This document shows positions 1 to 8,629 of a stretch of DNA of 64,000 bases, in pieces. Source of the stretch: Streptomyces sp. NBC_01233 (lineage in GTDB: Bacteria > Actinomycetota > Actinomycetes > Streptomycetales > Streptomycetaceae); the NCBI RefSeq assembly GCF_035989305.1, contig NZ_CP108514.1, forward strand, positions 7,234,501-7,298,500. Direction: 5' to 3'. Position 1 is the stretch's first letter; every line of letters starts with the position of its first letter. The notes beneath the pieces were generated by a model. The model saw nothing but the letters and a program-made list of their open reading frames with translations, ran no database searches and was not told the DNA's origin. Both the position numbers and the translations under genes were made by a program.

Positions 1-708
1 AAGATTCCCAACGCGGGGAAGAAGGCGAAGGACCTCAACGAGGTCATCCGCTACACCCTGTGGTCCGTCTTCAAGCTGAAGGACGTCCTCCCCAGTCCTG
101 AGGCTGACCGCGCCGGTTTCGCCGACGAGGTCCAGGAGCTGTTCGACCAGCTGGCCGCCAAGGACATCACCGTCCGCGGCACCTATGACGTCTCCGGCCT
201 GCGCGCCGACGCCGACATCATGATCTGGTGGCACGCGGAGACCGCGGACGAGCTGCAGACCGCGTACAACCTGTTCCGCCGCACCAAGCTGGGCCGTGCG
301 CTGGAGCCGGTGTGGTCGAACATGGCCCTGCACCGCCCGGCCGAGTTCAACAAGTCCCACATCCCGGCCTTCCTCGCCGACGAGGTCGCGCGCGACTACG
401 TCAGCGTGTACCCCTTCGTGCGCAGTTACGACTGGTACCTGCTGCCGGACGAGGACCGCCGCCGCATGCTCGCCGACCACGGCAAGATGGCCCGCGGCTA
501 CCCCGACGTCCGCGCCAACACCGTCGCCTCCTTCTCGCTGGGCGACTACGAGTGGATGCTGGCCTTCGAGGCGGACGAGCTGTACCGCATCGTCGACCTC
601 ATGCGTCACCTGCGCGCCTCCGAGGCCCGCATGCACGTCCGGGAAGAAGTGCCCTTCTACACCGGACGCCGCAAGTCCGTCGCCGATCTGGTGGCCGGGC
701 TCGCCTGA
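1..708 (+). CDS. hemQ: Coproheme decarboxylase HemQ/ChdC (chlorite dismutase family), 3' part
   Basis: The reading frame is open from base 1 and gives the last 235 residues; the N-terminus lies outside the window. HemQ carries out the final step of the coproporphyrin-dependent haem pathway of Gram-positive bacteria, decarboxylating coproheme to haem b in the cytoplasm. The family signature is visible: an N-terminal half containing [10 protein letters not shown] and [18 protein letters not shown], then [18 protein letters not shown] with the conserved Tyr that takes part in decarboxylation, and [13 protein letters not shown] near the C-terminus with the likely proximal His. The gene is convergent with the hydrolase that ends at 822. 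The identification is firm; only the missing start is unknown. Confidence 0.93.
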   Translation, partial: KIPNAGKKAKDLNEVIRYTLWSVFKLKDVLPSPEADRAGFADEVQELFDQLAAKDITVRGTYDVSGLRADADIMIWWHAETADELQTAYNLFRRTKLGRALEPVWSNMALHRPAEFNKSHIPAFLADEVARDYVSVYPFVRSYDWYLLPDEDRRRMLADHGKMARGYPDVRANTVASFSLGDYEWMLAFEADELYRIVDLMRHLRASEARMHVREEVPFYTGRRKSVADLVAGLA

Positions 709-821
709 TACCTCCCCTGGGGGGAAGGACCGGAGGACGACCACACCGTCAGGTGAGTTCCTCCGGTGGATCGGGAGGCCCTGCCCCCGAAACGACGCAG
801 CCGGAGATCCCGCCCGGAAGT

Positions 822-2465
822 TCAGACGACTGGCGGCAGCAGCGCCCTGCGGGCGCCCGCTGCCCGGTCGTCCAGCGACACCGGTGCGGGCTCCGGATGC
901 GGCGCACACGTGACACGCCACCCCGGGGTGGCACCCGTCAGCAGATACCGCTCCACGTGACGGTCCACGCAGTCGTTGCGTCCGCCGACCACTCCGTGCG
1001 AGCCGGCCCCCGCCTCCGTCACCAGCGCGGCCCCGGCGCCCAGCCGCCGCTGCAGCTCCAGCGCTCCCGGGTACGGGGTCGCCCCGTCCCGCTCCGCCGC
1101 GACCACCAGCGTCCGCGGCAGCAGGGCCGGCCGCTCGACCGCCGCCGGCCGCTGCCGCCGGGGCACCGGCCAGGAGGCGCACGGCAGGTTCAGGAAGGCA
1201 TTGGCCCAGGTCTCGAAGGGGGCCGTGCGGGCCAGCTCGGTGTTGTCGCGGTCCCAGGTCTCCCAGTCCGCGGGCCAGGGGGCGTCGTTGCACAGCACCG
1301 CCGTGTAGACGGCCGTCGCGTTCTCCGCCCCGGCCGCCGCGGCCGGGTCCGGGGCGGCCTGGGCGGCCAGCTCCGCCGGATCGCCGCGCAGGAAGGCGGC
1401 CAGGGCCGATGCCCGCTCCGGCCATACGTCGTCGTAGTACGCGGCCTGGAGGTAGGCGGCCCGGAGTTCGCCGGTGCCGACCCTCCCGGCGGCGGGCGTA
1501 CGGGCCACCGCGTCACGGACCCGCTCGTAACTCGCCTGCACGGCCGCCGGGGTGGCGCCCAGGCGGTACGTGCCGTGGTGCCGGGCGGCCCAGGCACGGA
1601 AGTCGTACCAGCGGCGCTCGAAGCCGGCCGCCTGGGCGAGGTTGTTGCGGTACCAGACGCGGCGCGGGTCGGGATCGACCGCCGAGTCGAGGACCATCCG
1701 GCGGATGTGGCCGGGGTGGAGGGCGGCGTAGACGGCGCCGAGGTGGGTGCCGTACGAGGCGCCCATGAAGGTCAGCTTCCGCTCGCCGAGCGCGGCGCGC
1801 AGGACGTGCAGGTCGCGGGCGTTGTTCAGGGTCGAGTAGTACGGCAGGGCCGCGCCGGCCCGCAGTGCGCAGCCGCGGGCGTAGGCCCGGGCGGCCTCGA
1901 TGCGCTGCCTCTTGTACGCGGGGGAGGGTTCGGCAGGCTCCTGGGTGGGGCCCGTGGCGCGGGCGGAGGGGTCCTGGCAGGACAGCGGGGCGGAGCGGCC
2001 GACGCCGCGCGGTGCGTAGCCGACGAGGTCGTAGGCGGCGGCGACCCGCTCCCATTCGGGCAGTTCGGCGACGAGCGGGAAGTGCATCCCGGAGGCTCCG
2101 GGGCCGCCGGGGTTGTGGACGAGCGCGCCCTGGCGGACCGCTCCGCCGGAGCGGGTGGCGGTGACCCGGCTGACCGTGAGGGAGATCTGCGGGCCGTCGG
2201 GGCGGGCGTAGTCGAGCGGGACGCGCAGGGTGGCGCAGCGGACCGGGCCGGGGAGTCCCTCGACGTCGGGGCAGGCGCGGAAGTCGAGGCCGGCGGTGGC
2301 GGCGCGGCGGGCGGCGAGCGCGGCGCCGGCCGACTCGGCGGCGGTGCCGATGCCGGCGGCCGCCGCGGCGGCGTCCGGGGCCGGTGCGGCGCGGGCGGTG
2401 GGGGCGCACAGGGCGAGGGTGAGCGCCGCCGCGGCGGCTCCGTGGCGCGCGAGTCTCGTCCGCAT
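822..2465 (-). CDS. Secreted alpha/beta hydrolase, tripeptidyl aminopeptidase-like (peptidase S33)
   Basis: The 547-residue protein begins with a Sec-type signal peptide (residues 1-26, MRTRLARHGAAAAALTLAL then an AxA-type site). The mature part is an S33 hydrolase: an oxyanion-region HNPGGPGASG, a nucleophile elbow GASYGT, and a C-terminal TAP-like domain where ERDGATPYPGAL and GAGSHGVVGG supply the likely Asp and His of the triad. Streptomyces members remove tripeptides from secreted proteins outside the cell, and length and layout fit. It starts at ATG 2465, about 100 bases after the end of the TIGR04222-type gene on the same strand, so it may be read from that operon or from its own promoter. 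Exact substrate cannot be told. Confidence 0.88.
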   Translation of the reverse strand: MRTRLARHGAAAAALTLALCAPTARAAPAPDAAAAAAGIGTAAESAGAALAARRAATAGLDFRACPDVEGLPGPVRCATLRVPLDYARPDGPQISLTVSRVTATRSGGAVRQGALVHNPGGPGASGMHFPLVAELPEWERVAAAYDLVGYAPRGVGRSAPLSCQDPSARATGPTQEPAEPSPAYKRQRIEAARAYARGCALRAGAALPYYSTLNNARDLHVLRAALGERKLTFMGASYGTHLGAVYAALHPGHIRRMVLDSAVDPDPRRVWYRNNLAQAAGFERRWYDFRAWAARHHGTYRLGATPAAVQASYERVRDAVARTPAAGRVGTGELRAAYLQAAYYDDVWPERASALAAFLRGDPAELAAQAAPDPAAAAGAENATAVYTAVLCNDAPWPADWETWDRDNTELARTAPFETWANAFLNLPCASWPVPRRQRPAAVERPALLPRTLVVAAERDGATPYPGALELQRRLGAGAALVTEAGAGSHGVVGGRNDCVDRHVERYLLTGATPGWRVTCAPHPEPAPVSLDDRAAGARRALLPPVV

Positions 2466-2567
2466 GACCGGGCCTGCCTCTCATCGTATGAAGTGATGAG
2501 AGGCCGGACCGTGTTCGTTGTAAAGGATCACCGGCGGGTGTCGGCCGTCATGGCCCCTGTCGGCGTA

Positions 2568-3593
2568 TCAGGAACTGCTGGAGCAGCTCGAACTCGAACT
2601 GCTGGAACAGCTGGAACCCGAACTGCTCGAACAGCTGGAACCGGAGGAGCCGCCGCAGCTCGAACCGCTGCCGCCGGAACAGCTGGAACTGCTGCCTCCG
2701 CAGCCGCCGCCCGAGGCTCCGCAGCTCGAACCCCCGCCCCCGTCGCTCGCGGCGCACCAGAGCACCGGCAGCAGCTCTGCCGAGGAATCGGACGACGAGG
2801 TGTGGGTGCCGTGGGAGCGCGCGCCCGACTGCGCCGCGGCGAGCCGGGTGCCGCGGGCGGCGGGCACCAGCTGCTGGCGCAGGTACGGGTCCCGCAGGCC
2901 GCGCAGCCCGAACAGGGCGGTCTGCACGTGCGGGGTCCGGTCGTTCACGTAGGCGGAACGCAGCGCCCGCAGCGCCCGCAGCCCCGCCCGGGTGGTCCGG
3001 CTCCTGGCCCGGACCGTGCCGATCACTCCCATGACGATGCCGATCACCAGCACGGGCAGCACCTTCACGATGAACGGCACCTGGGCGCCGCTGCCGAGGG
3101 CGAGCCCCACGAAGGTCAGCACCAGCGACACCGGGATCAGGAGCGCGCACACGACGGCCTGGGCCAGCCCCCAGCGGCGCCGGGTCCGCCCGGATCCGGG
3201 CGGGGACACCATCCCACGGGCGGCCAGGGCGTCCCCGAGCTCCTGGACGGCCGGGTCGCACATGGCGGCGTAGCGCACCTGGTACAGCCATCCCGAGGGA
3301 GCCCCCGCGTGCGCCTGGATGACGGCGCGCTCGGCCGGGTCGGTGGCCCGAGCCCCGGGGCGCACCTGGACGATGCCCGGACCGCCGACCACCAGGCGGC
3401 CGTCGCCGAGCATCGCGACGAGCGCCGCGTCCACGACGGTGCCGGGCCCGCCCACCACGAAGGCGGCCTCGGACAGGTCGTGGAGACGGGCCGCGGGTCC
3501 CGCCGAGGCGGGGCGGCCGCTGCCCACCCCGCGCACCAGCAGGACGGAGGAGACGAGGACGGCGATCCAGATCGCCACGGCGAGGAGGTTCAT
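2568..3593 (-). CDS. TIGR04222-type membrane protein with Gly/Ser/Cys-rich C-terminal tail
   Basis: A 341-residue protein. An N-terminal membrane helix (about residues 2-23, [19 protein letters not shown]) is followed by a soluble domain of about 120 residues and two more helices ([38 protein letters not shown]). The last 60 residues, encoded at 2571-2750, are almost only Gly, Ser and Cys, with seven Cys spaced 7, 7, 8, 8, 8 and 8 residues apart. The ATG at 3593 overlaps the TGA of the DUF692 gene (ATGA), so the two are translationally coupled. TIGR04222 proteins are known to sit beside DUF692 genes. DUF692/MNIO enzymes modify Cys in peptides, so the tail is a plausible substrate; that role is inference. 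Confidence 0.82.
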   Translation of the reverse strand: MNLLAVAIWIAVLVSSVLLVRGVGSGRPASAGPAARLHDLSEAAFVVGGPGTVVDAALVAMLGDGRLVVGGPGIVQVRPGARATDPAERAVIQAHAGAPSGWLYQVRYAAMCDPAVQELGDALAARGMVSPPGSGRTRRRWGLAQAVVCALLIPVSLVLTFVGLALGSGAQVPFIVKVLPVLVIGIVMGVIGTVRARSRTTRAGLRALRALRSAYVNDRTPHVQTALFGLRGLRDPYLRQQLVPAARGTRLAAAQSGARSHGTHTSSSDSSAELLPVLWCAASDGGGGSSCGASGGGCGGSSSSCSGGSGSSCGGSSGSSCSSSSGSSCSSSSSSSCSSSS

Positions 3594-4942
3594 GCCGCCC
3601 TCCCCGCGAGCGCCCGGGCCCAGCGGACCGCCCGTCGGGGCGGCCGCACCCCGGCCCGTTCCCGCCACCAGGCGGTGAGCCGGCGCCGCGCGGCCGGATC
3701 GGCCGGCAGGTCCCGGATCAGCAGGTGCTCGGCGAAGTCCAGCGCGTCCCGGCGGTACCCCGCGGTCATCGGGCGGCCCTTGGCGTACGCGAGGAAGGCC
3801 TCGCGGTACGGGTCGCGGCCGCCCAGGATCTCGGGCAGCTCCGGAGCCAGCCTGGCCACCACGTCGGCCCGCTTGGCGGCCAGCGCCCGGGCCTGCACCC
3901 GGATGCGCCCGCGGTCGAAGCCCTCGGGCACGGGGGTCCCGGCCACCAGCGCCGACAGGAGCGCGGCCTGCCCGAGCGCGACCCGGGTCCGGGCGGGCTC
4001 GACGGCGGCGCGGACCCCGGGCCCGCCGCCTTCCGGCACGCTCTCCGGCTCGGCGGCGCCTTCGCGCACGCCCTCCGGCCCTGCGCCGGTTTCCGGCGCG
4101 GTCTGCGCCCGGGCCTGCGCCGCGGGGCCGGCCGTCACCACCGCCCGGATCGCGGCCAGTTCGCCCGCGAGCTCCTCCTCCGGCGGGAAGTCGTCGTCCC
4201 GCTCCAGCAGCACGCCCGGCGGGTCCACCCGGGAGCGGAGTGCGGCGAGCAGGTCGAGCACCACCGGCGGCACCGGGTGCGCGTGCGTGTCGTGCCACAC
4301 GCCGCCGCGCTCGACCCCACCCGCCACATGCACGTACGCCAGTGCCTCCAGCGGGATCGCGTCCAGCACGGCCGCAGGGTCCTCGCCCCGGTTGACCCGG
4401 TTGGTGTGCAGGTTGGCCACGTCGACGAGCAGCCGGACACCGGTCCGCTCGACCAGTTCCGTGAGGAACCGTCCCTCGGTCAGCTCCTCGCCCGGCCACG
4501 AGAACAGCGCCGCGATGTTCTCCAGAGCCAGCGGCACGGGCAGCGCGTCCTGCGCGATCCGTACGTTCTCGCACAGCACGTCCAGCGCGTCGCGCGTCCG
4601 CGGCACCGGCAGCAGGTGCCCGGCTTCCAGCGCGGGCGAGGAGGTCCGTACGAAGGCGATGTGCTCGGTGACGAGCGGCGCCCCCAGCGCCACCGCCCGC
4701 TCGCCGAGCGCCGCCAGCTTCGCCGGGTCCGGCCGGTCGGCGCCGCCCAGGCCGAGCGAGACCCCGTGCGGCACGACGCGCGTTCCGCGCTCGCGCAGCC
4801 GCAGCAGTGCCTCGGGCAGGTGGCCCGGGCAGATGTTCTCGGCCACCACCTCGACCCAGTCGAGGCCGGGCAGCCGCTCGACGGCGTCCGCGATCTCCGG
4901 CCGCCAGCCGATGCCCACCCCCAGGTGTGCCATGGGCTTCAT
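3590..4942 (-). CDS. DUF692 (MNIO) family enzyme with SCO6045-like C-terminal domain
   Basis: A 450-residue protein. Residues 1-280 form the DUF692 TIM barrel, now called MNIO (multinuclear non-haem iron-dependent oxidative enzymes). Likely metal ligands are visible: [48 protein letters not shown] and LLERDDDFP. After an Ala/Pro/Glu-rich linker (about 285-325), residues 330-450 form a helical domain like that of S. coelicolor SCO6045. Known MNIO enzymes rearrange Cys, Asp or Asn residues of ribosomal peptides. ATG 4942 is chosen over ATG 4933 nine bases downstream because it is the first in-frame Met. The gene overlaps the Cys-rich membrane protein gene by four bases, which suggests that protein as substrate or partner. 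Confidence 0.88.
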   Translation of the reverse strand: MKPMAHLGVGIGWRPEIADAVERLPGLDWVEVVAENICPGHLPEALLRLRERGTRVVPHGVSLGLGGADRPDPAKLAALGERAVALGAPLVTEHIAFVRTSSPALEAGHLLPVPRTRDALDVLCENVRIAQDALPVPLALENIAALFSWPGEELTEGRFLTELVERTGVRLLVDVANLHTNRVNRGEDPAAVLDAIPLEALAYVHVAGGVERGGVWHDTHAHPVPPVVLDLLAALRSRVDPPGVLLERDDDFPPEEELAGELAAIRAVVTAGPAAQARAQTAPETGAGPEGVREGAAEPESVPEGGGPGVRAAVEPARTRVALGQAALLSALVAGTPVPEGFDRGRIRVQARALAAKRADVVARLAPELPEILGGRDPYREAFLAYAKGRPMTAGYRRDALDFAEHLLIRDLPADPAARRRLTAWWRERAGVRPPRRAVRWARALAGRAA

Positions 4943-5041
4943 GTCCCCTCGCCCCCTCTCAACGCATCGTGTGCCGATGTCATGGCCCCGACGGAGTCGA
5001 GCCAACCGCAGCAGGGGACGTTCAGAGGAACATTTGAGGTT

Positions 5042-5055
5042 CCCGCGAACGCGGG
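5042..5055 (-). terminator. Short hairpin after the PTH2-like gene
   Basis: CCCGCG and CGCGGG face each other with only two bases between, so about four pairs could form around a small loop. It lies 19 bases beyond the stop at 5074, between this gene and the DUF692 gene. There is no T tract, so this is a weak terminator candidate. Confidence 0.3.
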
Positions 5056-5073
5056 GGTGTCGGAGCGGCGCCG

Positions 5074-5826
5074 TCAGAGCCGGGCGCGCAGCGCCGGGTG
5101 GTCGGCGACCACCGTCGCACTGCCCGGCGCGATCTCGGTGAACCCGGCGTCGCGGACCACCGGCAGCCCGCTCCCGCTCAGCTCCGCCCACCGCTCGCGC
5201 ACGGCCGTCCGTACGGCCAGCCGGAAGCCGGATTCCCGCCAGGCGGCGCGCTCCGCGCCGGTCAGCTCCCACCACGCCAACTGCGCCGCGTGCCCGGCCT
5301 GGGCCATCGCCTTGCCGGCCGACATGTCGAGGCCGGGATTGAGCCACAGCACCGGCAGCTCCGGTTCCTCGACCGCGGCCACCGGCTCCGGGTCGTCCAG
5401 ATCGGTTCCCGACACCTGGAGCTTCGCGAGCTCCTTGGGCCAGCCGTCCAGGGGCACCGGCGGGAAGACCCGTACCTCCGACGTGTCACCGTGCACCGTG
5501 ACACCCGGCAGGGTCTGCGCCTTGCGCCACTCCGCCCCGCGGGCCCGGCGGACCACCTTGCGGATCCGCGCGTCCTGCCAGTCGCGGACCGCCTCGGCCC
5601 ACTCGCCCCCGCCCTGCGCCCGCTCGTCGGTGAGCAGCACCAGCACCGCGCGGGCCGCCGTCTCCAGGGCGTCCGTCCGGGCCGGCGGCTCGGCCTTCTC
5701 GATCCGGACCACCAGCGGCAGGACGAACTGCGGGGCCTCGTCGCGCAGGGCGTGCTCCTGCCGGAAGGGGCTGTCCGCGCCGACCGCGGGCACGTCGGAG
5801 ATGTCGTTCGTGTGCTGGCTGCTCAT
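5074..5826 (-). CDS. Peptidyl-tRNA hydrolase, PTH2-like family
   Basis: A 250-residue protein. The C-terminal third carries the PTH2 signature: [20 protein letters not shown] followed by AAQLAWWEL, then [15 protein letters not shown] and [12 protein letters not shown]2 enzymes release peptides from peptidyl-tRNA in the cytoplasm; the extended N-terminal half ([26 protein letters not shown]) is common in actinobacterial members and has no clear separate assignment. The start is placed at ATG 5826 (MSSQHTND); an upstream ATG at 5850 would add eight residues. It is divergent from the original start of the AIM24 gene at 5898, so the intergenic region probably served both genes before the island inserted. 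Confidence 0.8.
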   Translation of the reverse strand: MSSQHTNDISDVPAVGADSPFRQEHALRDEAPQFVLPLVVRIEKAEPPARTDALETAARAVLVLLTDERAQGGGEWAEAVRDWQDARIRKVVRRARGAEWRKAQTLPGVTVHGDTSEVRVFPPVPLDGWPKELAKLQVSGTDLDDPEPVAAVEEPELPVLWLNPGLDMSAGKAMAQAGHAAQLAWWELTGAERAAWRESGFRLAVRTAVRERWAELSGSGLPVVRDAGFTEIAPGSATVVADHPALRARL

Positions 5827-5897
5827 CCCGCCAAGGATGCCAGGCTCCACCTCCAGGAGGATGCCCCGGGTACCGGCCGCGGGTGAGGATCGGCGGC

Positions 5898-5954
5898 ATG
5901 AAGAGTGATCTTATCGACGCACTCACCGTGTCCCCCACAAGTCGTGTCGTATAG
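5898..5954 (+). pseudogene. Orphaned 5' end of the AIM24-family gene (left island junction)
   Basis: A start codon with a possible ribosome site (GAGG near 5885) opens an 18-codon frame, MKSDLIDALTVSPTSRVV and stop. The first five codons, ATG AAG AGT GAT CTT, continue logically as SDLFASENLAQ in the AIM24-family gene 16 kb to the right, where the same AGT GAT CTT occurs in the same frame. After codon 5 the sequence is island DNA. I therefore read this as the original start of the AIM24 gene, cut off by the insertion. The match is short, but start codon, reading frame and position beside the divergent PTH2-like gene all agree. Confidence 0.7.
5904..5916 (+). repeat. Left attachment repeat of the island
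   Basis: AGTGATCTTATCG here matches AGTGATCTTTTCG at 21979-21991 in 12 of 13 positions and in the same orientation. It is the likely crossover core (attL) used by the island's tyrosine recombinases. A second direct match, GACGCACTCA, follows at 5916-5925 and recurs at 21897-21906 inside the other end. Confidence 0.65.
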
Positions 5955-6137
5955 GGGCCCGCTGGAGCCCGGGCCGGTGTCGCGTACGGTACGGGTCCCG
6001 GTGTCGCATTCGAGCGCGGCGAAGACCCTACCACCGTGGCGGGCGTCACACTCGATGGAGTGAGGAGGCGCTGCGGTGGCACGTCTGTGTAGGTAGGGCC
6101 AGCACAACCAGATCCTGGCCGTCGTCGTCGGCGGCGA

Positions 6138-7007
6138 TCAGATGACCGGGGGTCGGCCCAGCTGGGTCATCCGCCACACGGTCCGCCAGCGCATGGGTCG
6201 CCTTGGCGGGCAGGGCACCCGTACGCCTTCGAAGAATCCGGCCCACCAGGCGGCCAGGCCGGACGGCGGGGGTCGCTGCGCGAGCGTGTACGCGGCCCAC
6301 GTCGCGAGGTAGACCGGGATCAGGACGGCGGGCAGGTGCCGCTTGGCCAGCCAGACGCGGTTCCGGCCGGTGTTGCGGTAGTAGACCGCGTGCCGGGACG
6401 CCTCGGTGCGGGGGTGCTGGAGCACCATGTCCGCCCGGTAGTCGATCTCCCAGCCGGCGTCGAGCGCCCGCCAGGCGAAGTCGGTCTCCTCGTGGGCGTA
6501 GAAGAACTGGGTGGGGAAGTCGCCTACCTGGTCGATCACGGTCATGCGGATGGCGTGGCCGCCGCCGAGGAACGTGGTCACCGGCCCGGACACCATGGGG
6601 TTTTTGCCGCCCAGACGGGGGACGTGCCTGCGCTGGCTTGCCCCGGTCTCGTCCGCGATGCGGAAGCCCGCGATGCCCAGGCGTGGCCTGCTGGCGAACG
6701 CTTCCCGGACTAGGCGGAAGGTGTCGGTGCGGGGCAACAGGCCGTCGTCGTCCAGGACCACGACGACGTCCACGCCGCCGCGCTCGCGCAGCCAGGCCAC
6801 GCCGGCGTTCCGGCCGCCGGGGATGCCCAGGTTGTGCGGCAGCTCCACGCCGTCCACGCCGTCCGGGAGGGGTGGGAGTTTCACGCCCTGGCCGAGGACG
6901 ACGACGGTTGCCGGATCGCCTTCCTGGGCGCCCACGGAGGCCAGCAGGGCCCCCAGTTCTGCGGGCCGGTCGCCCATGGTCAGGACCACAACCCCGATCT
7001 TCGGCAT
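6138..7007 (-). CDS. Family 2 glycosyltransferase
   Basis: A 289-residue GT-A fold enzyme. The N-terminus is MPKIGVVVLTMGDRPAELGA, followed by VVVLGQG, LPHNLGIPGGRNAGV and the acidic metal/nucleotide motif VVVLDDDGLLP. TFLGGGHAIRM and FFYAHEETDFAWRALDAGWE are the acceptor-side and ED-type motifs of rhamnosyl/galactofuranosyl-type GT2 enzymes. The sugar donor is unknown; the neighbouring epimerase and acyltransferase suggest a modified nucleotide sugar made by the same cargo. Its start at ATG 7007 lies inside the 3' end of the regulator gene (28-base overlap), so both are probably on one transcript. It is the last gene before the island's left end. Confidence 0.8.
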   Translation of the reverse strand: MPKIGVVVLTMGDRPAELGALLASVGAQEGDPATVVVLGQGVKLPPLPDGVDGVELPHNLGIPGGRNAGVAWLRERGGVDVVVVLDDDGLLPRTDTFRLVREAFASRPRLGIAGFRIADETGASQRRHVPRLGGKNPMVSGPVTTFLGGGHAIRMTVIDQVGDFPTQFFYAHEETDFAWRALDAGWEIDYRADMVLQHPRTEASRHAVYYRNTGRNRVWLAKRHLPAVLIPVYLATWAAYTLAQRPPPSGLAAWWAGFFEGVRVPCPPRRPMRWRTVWRMTQLGRPPVI

Positions 7008-8386
7008 TCTGGTGTTCGTTCCTTTCGCGCCTGGTTGTTGAGCAGTTCGGTGGCGCGCTGGTTCAGGCTGGCCGCGCCGGCCACACCGCGCTTGCGGTAC
7101 CGGGTCGCCGCCGCCTGGATCTCCCGGACTGCCTGCCTGTTGCGGTCGGAGACCACGCCGCCCATGAAGTCCAGGGACCTGGTCCACAGGCCCACGGCTT
7201 CCTCGTGCCGGTGCTGCCCGGCCACCGATCGCCCCAGGTTGGCCATGGTCAGCCCGTGCTTGAGCTGGTAGGTGCCCGGGGTTCGGCCCGCCAGGGCCCG
7301 CCGGTAGTGCCGTTCGGCTGCGGTGTGGTCCTTCATCGCGGTCAGGGTCTTTCCCATGTGGGAGGCGACCGTGGCCGCCACCGGGCCCGAGGCGGCGGCG
7401 TAGGCGGTGACTGGGTCGCGGGTGTCCGTCACGGCGTCCTCGGCGGCCAGAAGCGCCCGTGCCGCCCTGGCGCTCTGGCCGCCGGCCCCGTACGCGCGGG
7501 CGCACGTGACCAGGAGCAGGGCCTCGGTCTGCCGGTCGACCTTCCCCGCCGCCCTGCCCAGGGCGGCTTCGGCCAGCTCGGGACATGAGCGGGGGTGGCC
7601 CAGGTCAAGGGCCTGATGGGTCAGGGCCCGCATCATCCACGCGGCGTGGCCGTTCGGGTCGGCCTCGCAGGCGAGCTGGTAGCCCAGCAGGTAGTACCGC
7701 TGTGTGGCGCCCTCCCGGCCGAGGTCGTGGTGTTTCCAGCCGACCAGGCAAGCCAGCTGGGCCGCCGCCGCGAATGCCTCGGAGCGGACCGTGGCGGAGG
7801 GGAACCGGGCGGTGAGCATCGGGGCGACGGTGTCGGTGAGGTAGGCGGTGACGGTGGTCAGGCCGTGGCCGCCGCCCATGCGTTCGTCCACGCTGCGGAA
7901 CGTCTCGGTCAGCTGCCGGACCGTGGTCACCTCGGTCGGGCCGACGCTGCCGCCGGTCTCGGCGGCTCGGAGCGTCGCGGCGACCGCTTGGTGGTCGTAG
8001 GCCAGAGGCAGGCCGACGGCGGCGGCGGTGAACGCGGCGCCGAGGAAGTCGCGGCGACGTTGCATGACGGACCTCCCGAGATCGGCGATGGCGGCCAGTG
8101 GATCGGCTTCCAGGACGCCACCGATGACAGCGGAGCCTAGACCGATCTCGGCGACCGTCACCCGCCGCTTCGTCCGTCTCGTCAGGGCCTCGGCAATGTA
8201 GAACGGCGTCTGGCCGGAGGGTGTACCCCCTGCAACCCAGTAGGCGACGGCCGACGGCCCGGTACTCAACCGCTGGCCGGCCTCGGCCGCCACAGAGCGG
8301 ATCTCCCTGGCCAGCGCGTAGTACGTGGCCCCGGACTCGGCGATCACGTCCGCTAACGCGTTGTTCGGTGTCCGGTCCCCTGCCAA
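6980..8386 (-). CDS. XRE-like regulator with tetratricopeptide-type C-terminal region
   Basis: About 468 residues. The N-terminal 90 residues look like a helix-turn-helix unit (NNALADVIAESGATYYALA, AVAYWVAGGTPSGQTPFYIA, RRVTVAEIGLG). The remainder is a long array of helical repeats rich in Ala (AAAQLACLVGWKHHDLGRE, MANLGRSVAGQHRHEEAVGL), as in Streptomyces TPR-type regulators. The start is set at TTG 8386, preceded by GAGGGGG at good spacing; a GTG at 8473 would add 29 low-complexity residues that would run across the repeated TTGAACGGG operator-like region. It is divergent from the epimerase gene and probably controls this cargo. Start is uncertain; regulator role is inferred from the fold. 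Confidence 0.68.
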   Translation of the reverse strand: MAGDRTPNNALADVIAESGATYYALAREIRSVAAEAGQRLSTGPSAVAYWVAGGTPSGQTPFYIAEALTRRTKRRVTVAEIGLGSAVIGGVLEADPLAAIADLGRSVMQRRRDFLGAAFTAAAVGLPLAYDHQAVAATLRAAETGGSVGPTEVTTVRQLTETFRSVDERMGGGHGLTTVTAYLTDTVAPMLTARFPSATVRSEAFAAAAQLACLVGWKHHDLGREGATQRYYLLGYQLACEADPNGHAAWMMRALTHQALDLGHPRSCPELAEAALGRAAGKVDRQTEALLLVTCARAYGAGGQSARAARALLAAEDAVTDTRDPVTAYAAASGPVAATVASHMGKTLTAMKDHTAAERHYRRALAGRTPGTYQLKHGLTMANLGRSVAGQHRHEEAVGLWTRSLDFMGGVVSDRNRQAVREIQAAATRYRKRGVAGAASLNQRATELLNNQARKERTPECRRSGLWS

Positions 8387-8408
8387 TGGCGGCCCCCTCG
8401 GAAGCGAT

Positions 8409-8430
8409 CTTGAACGGGTTGAACGGGTTG
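8409..8430. promoter_or_regulatory. Tandem TTGAACGGG repeats in the divergent promoter region
   Basis: Two consecutive copies of TTGAACGGG, followed by another TTG, lie between the TPR regulator gene and the epimerase gene. Direct repeats of this size next to a divergently transcribed regulator are candidates for the regulator's operator; TTGAAC also resembles a -35 element. No second copy was noticed elsewhere in the window. Confidence 0.4.
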
Positions 8431-8629
8431 CCACTTCGCCCACGGTACTCACTTTCCGTGCTGGGGCGTTCACTGTTCATCAGCCCGCCCGGGGCTGCAC
8501 CACCGCTCCTTCCGGTGGAGCCCACCCCTGCCCCGGGCGGTGCCCGCCGGGGTGGCGGGGAGGCGGTTCCAAGCCGGTCCGGTCGCAACCTCCCCGTCGC
8601 CCCCTTCCGCCGAATCCGAGGAGACCACC

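Noticed and set aside
2571..2750. Low-complexity DNA as a satellite-type repeat
   Set aside because: The periodicity follows the Gly/Ser/Cys codons of an intact gene; it is coding.
228..5141. 1637-codon plus-strand open frame
   Set aside because: It crosses four well-supported genes, is Arg/Gly/Pro-rich and has no domain; it is a shadow caused by high GC.
5823..6107. 94-codon minus-strand ORF across the left island junction
   Set aside because: It crosses the start of the PTH2-like gene and the attachment repeat and has no recognisable pattern or ribosome site.
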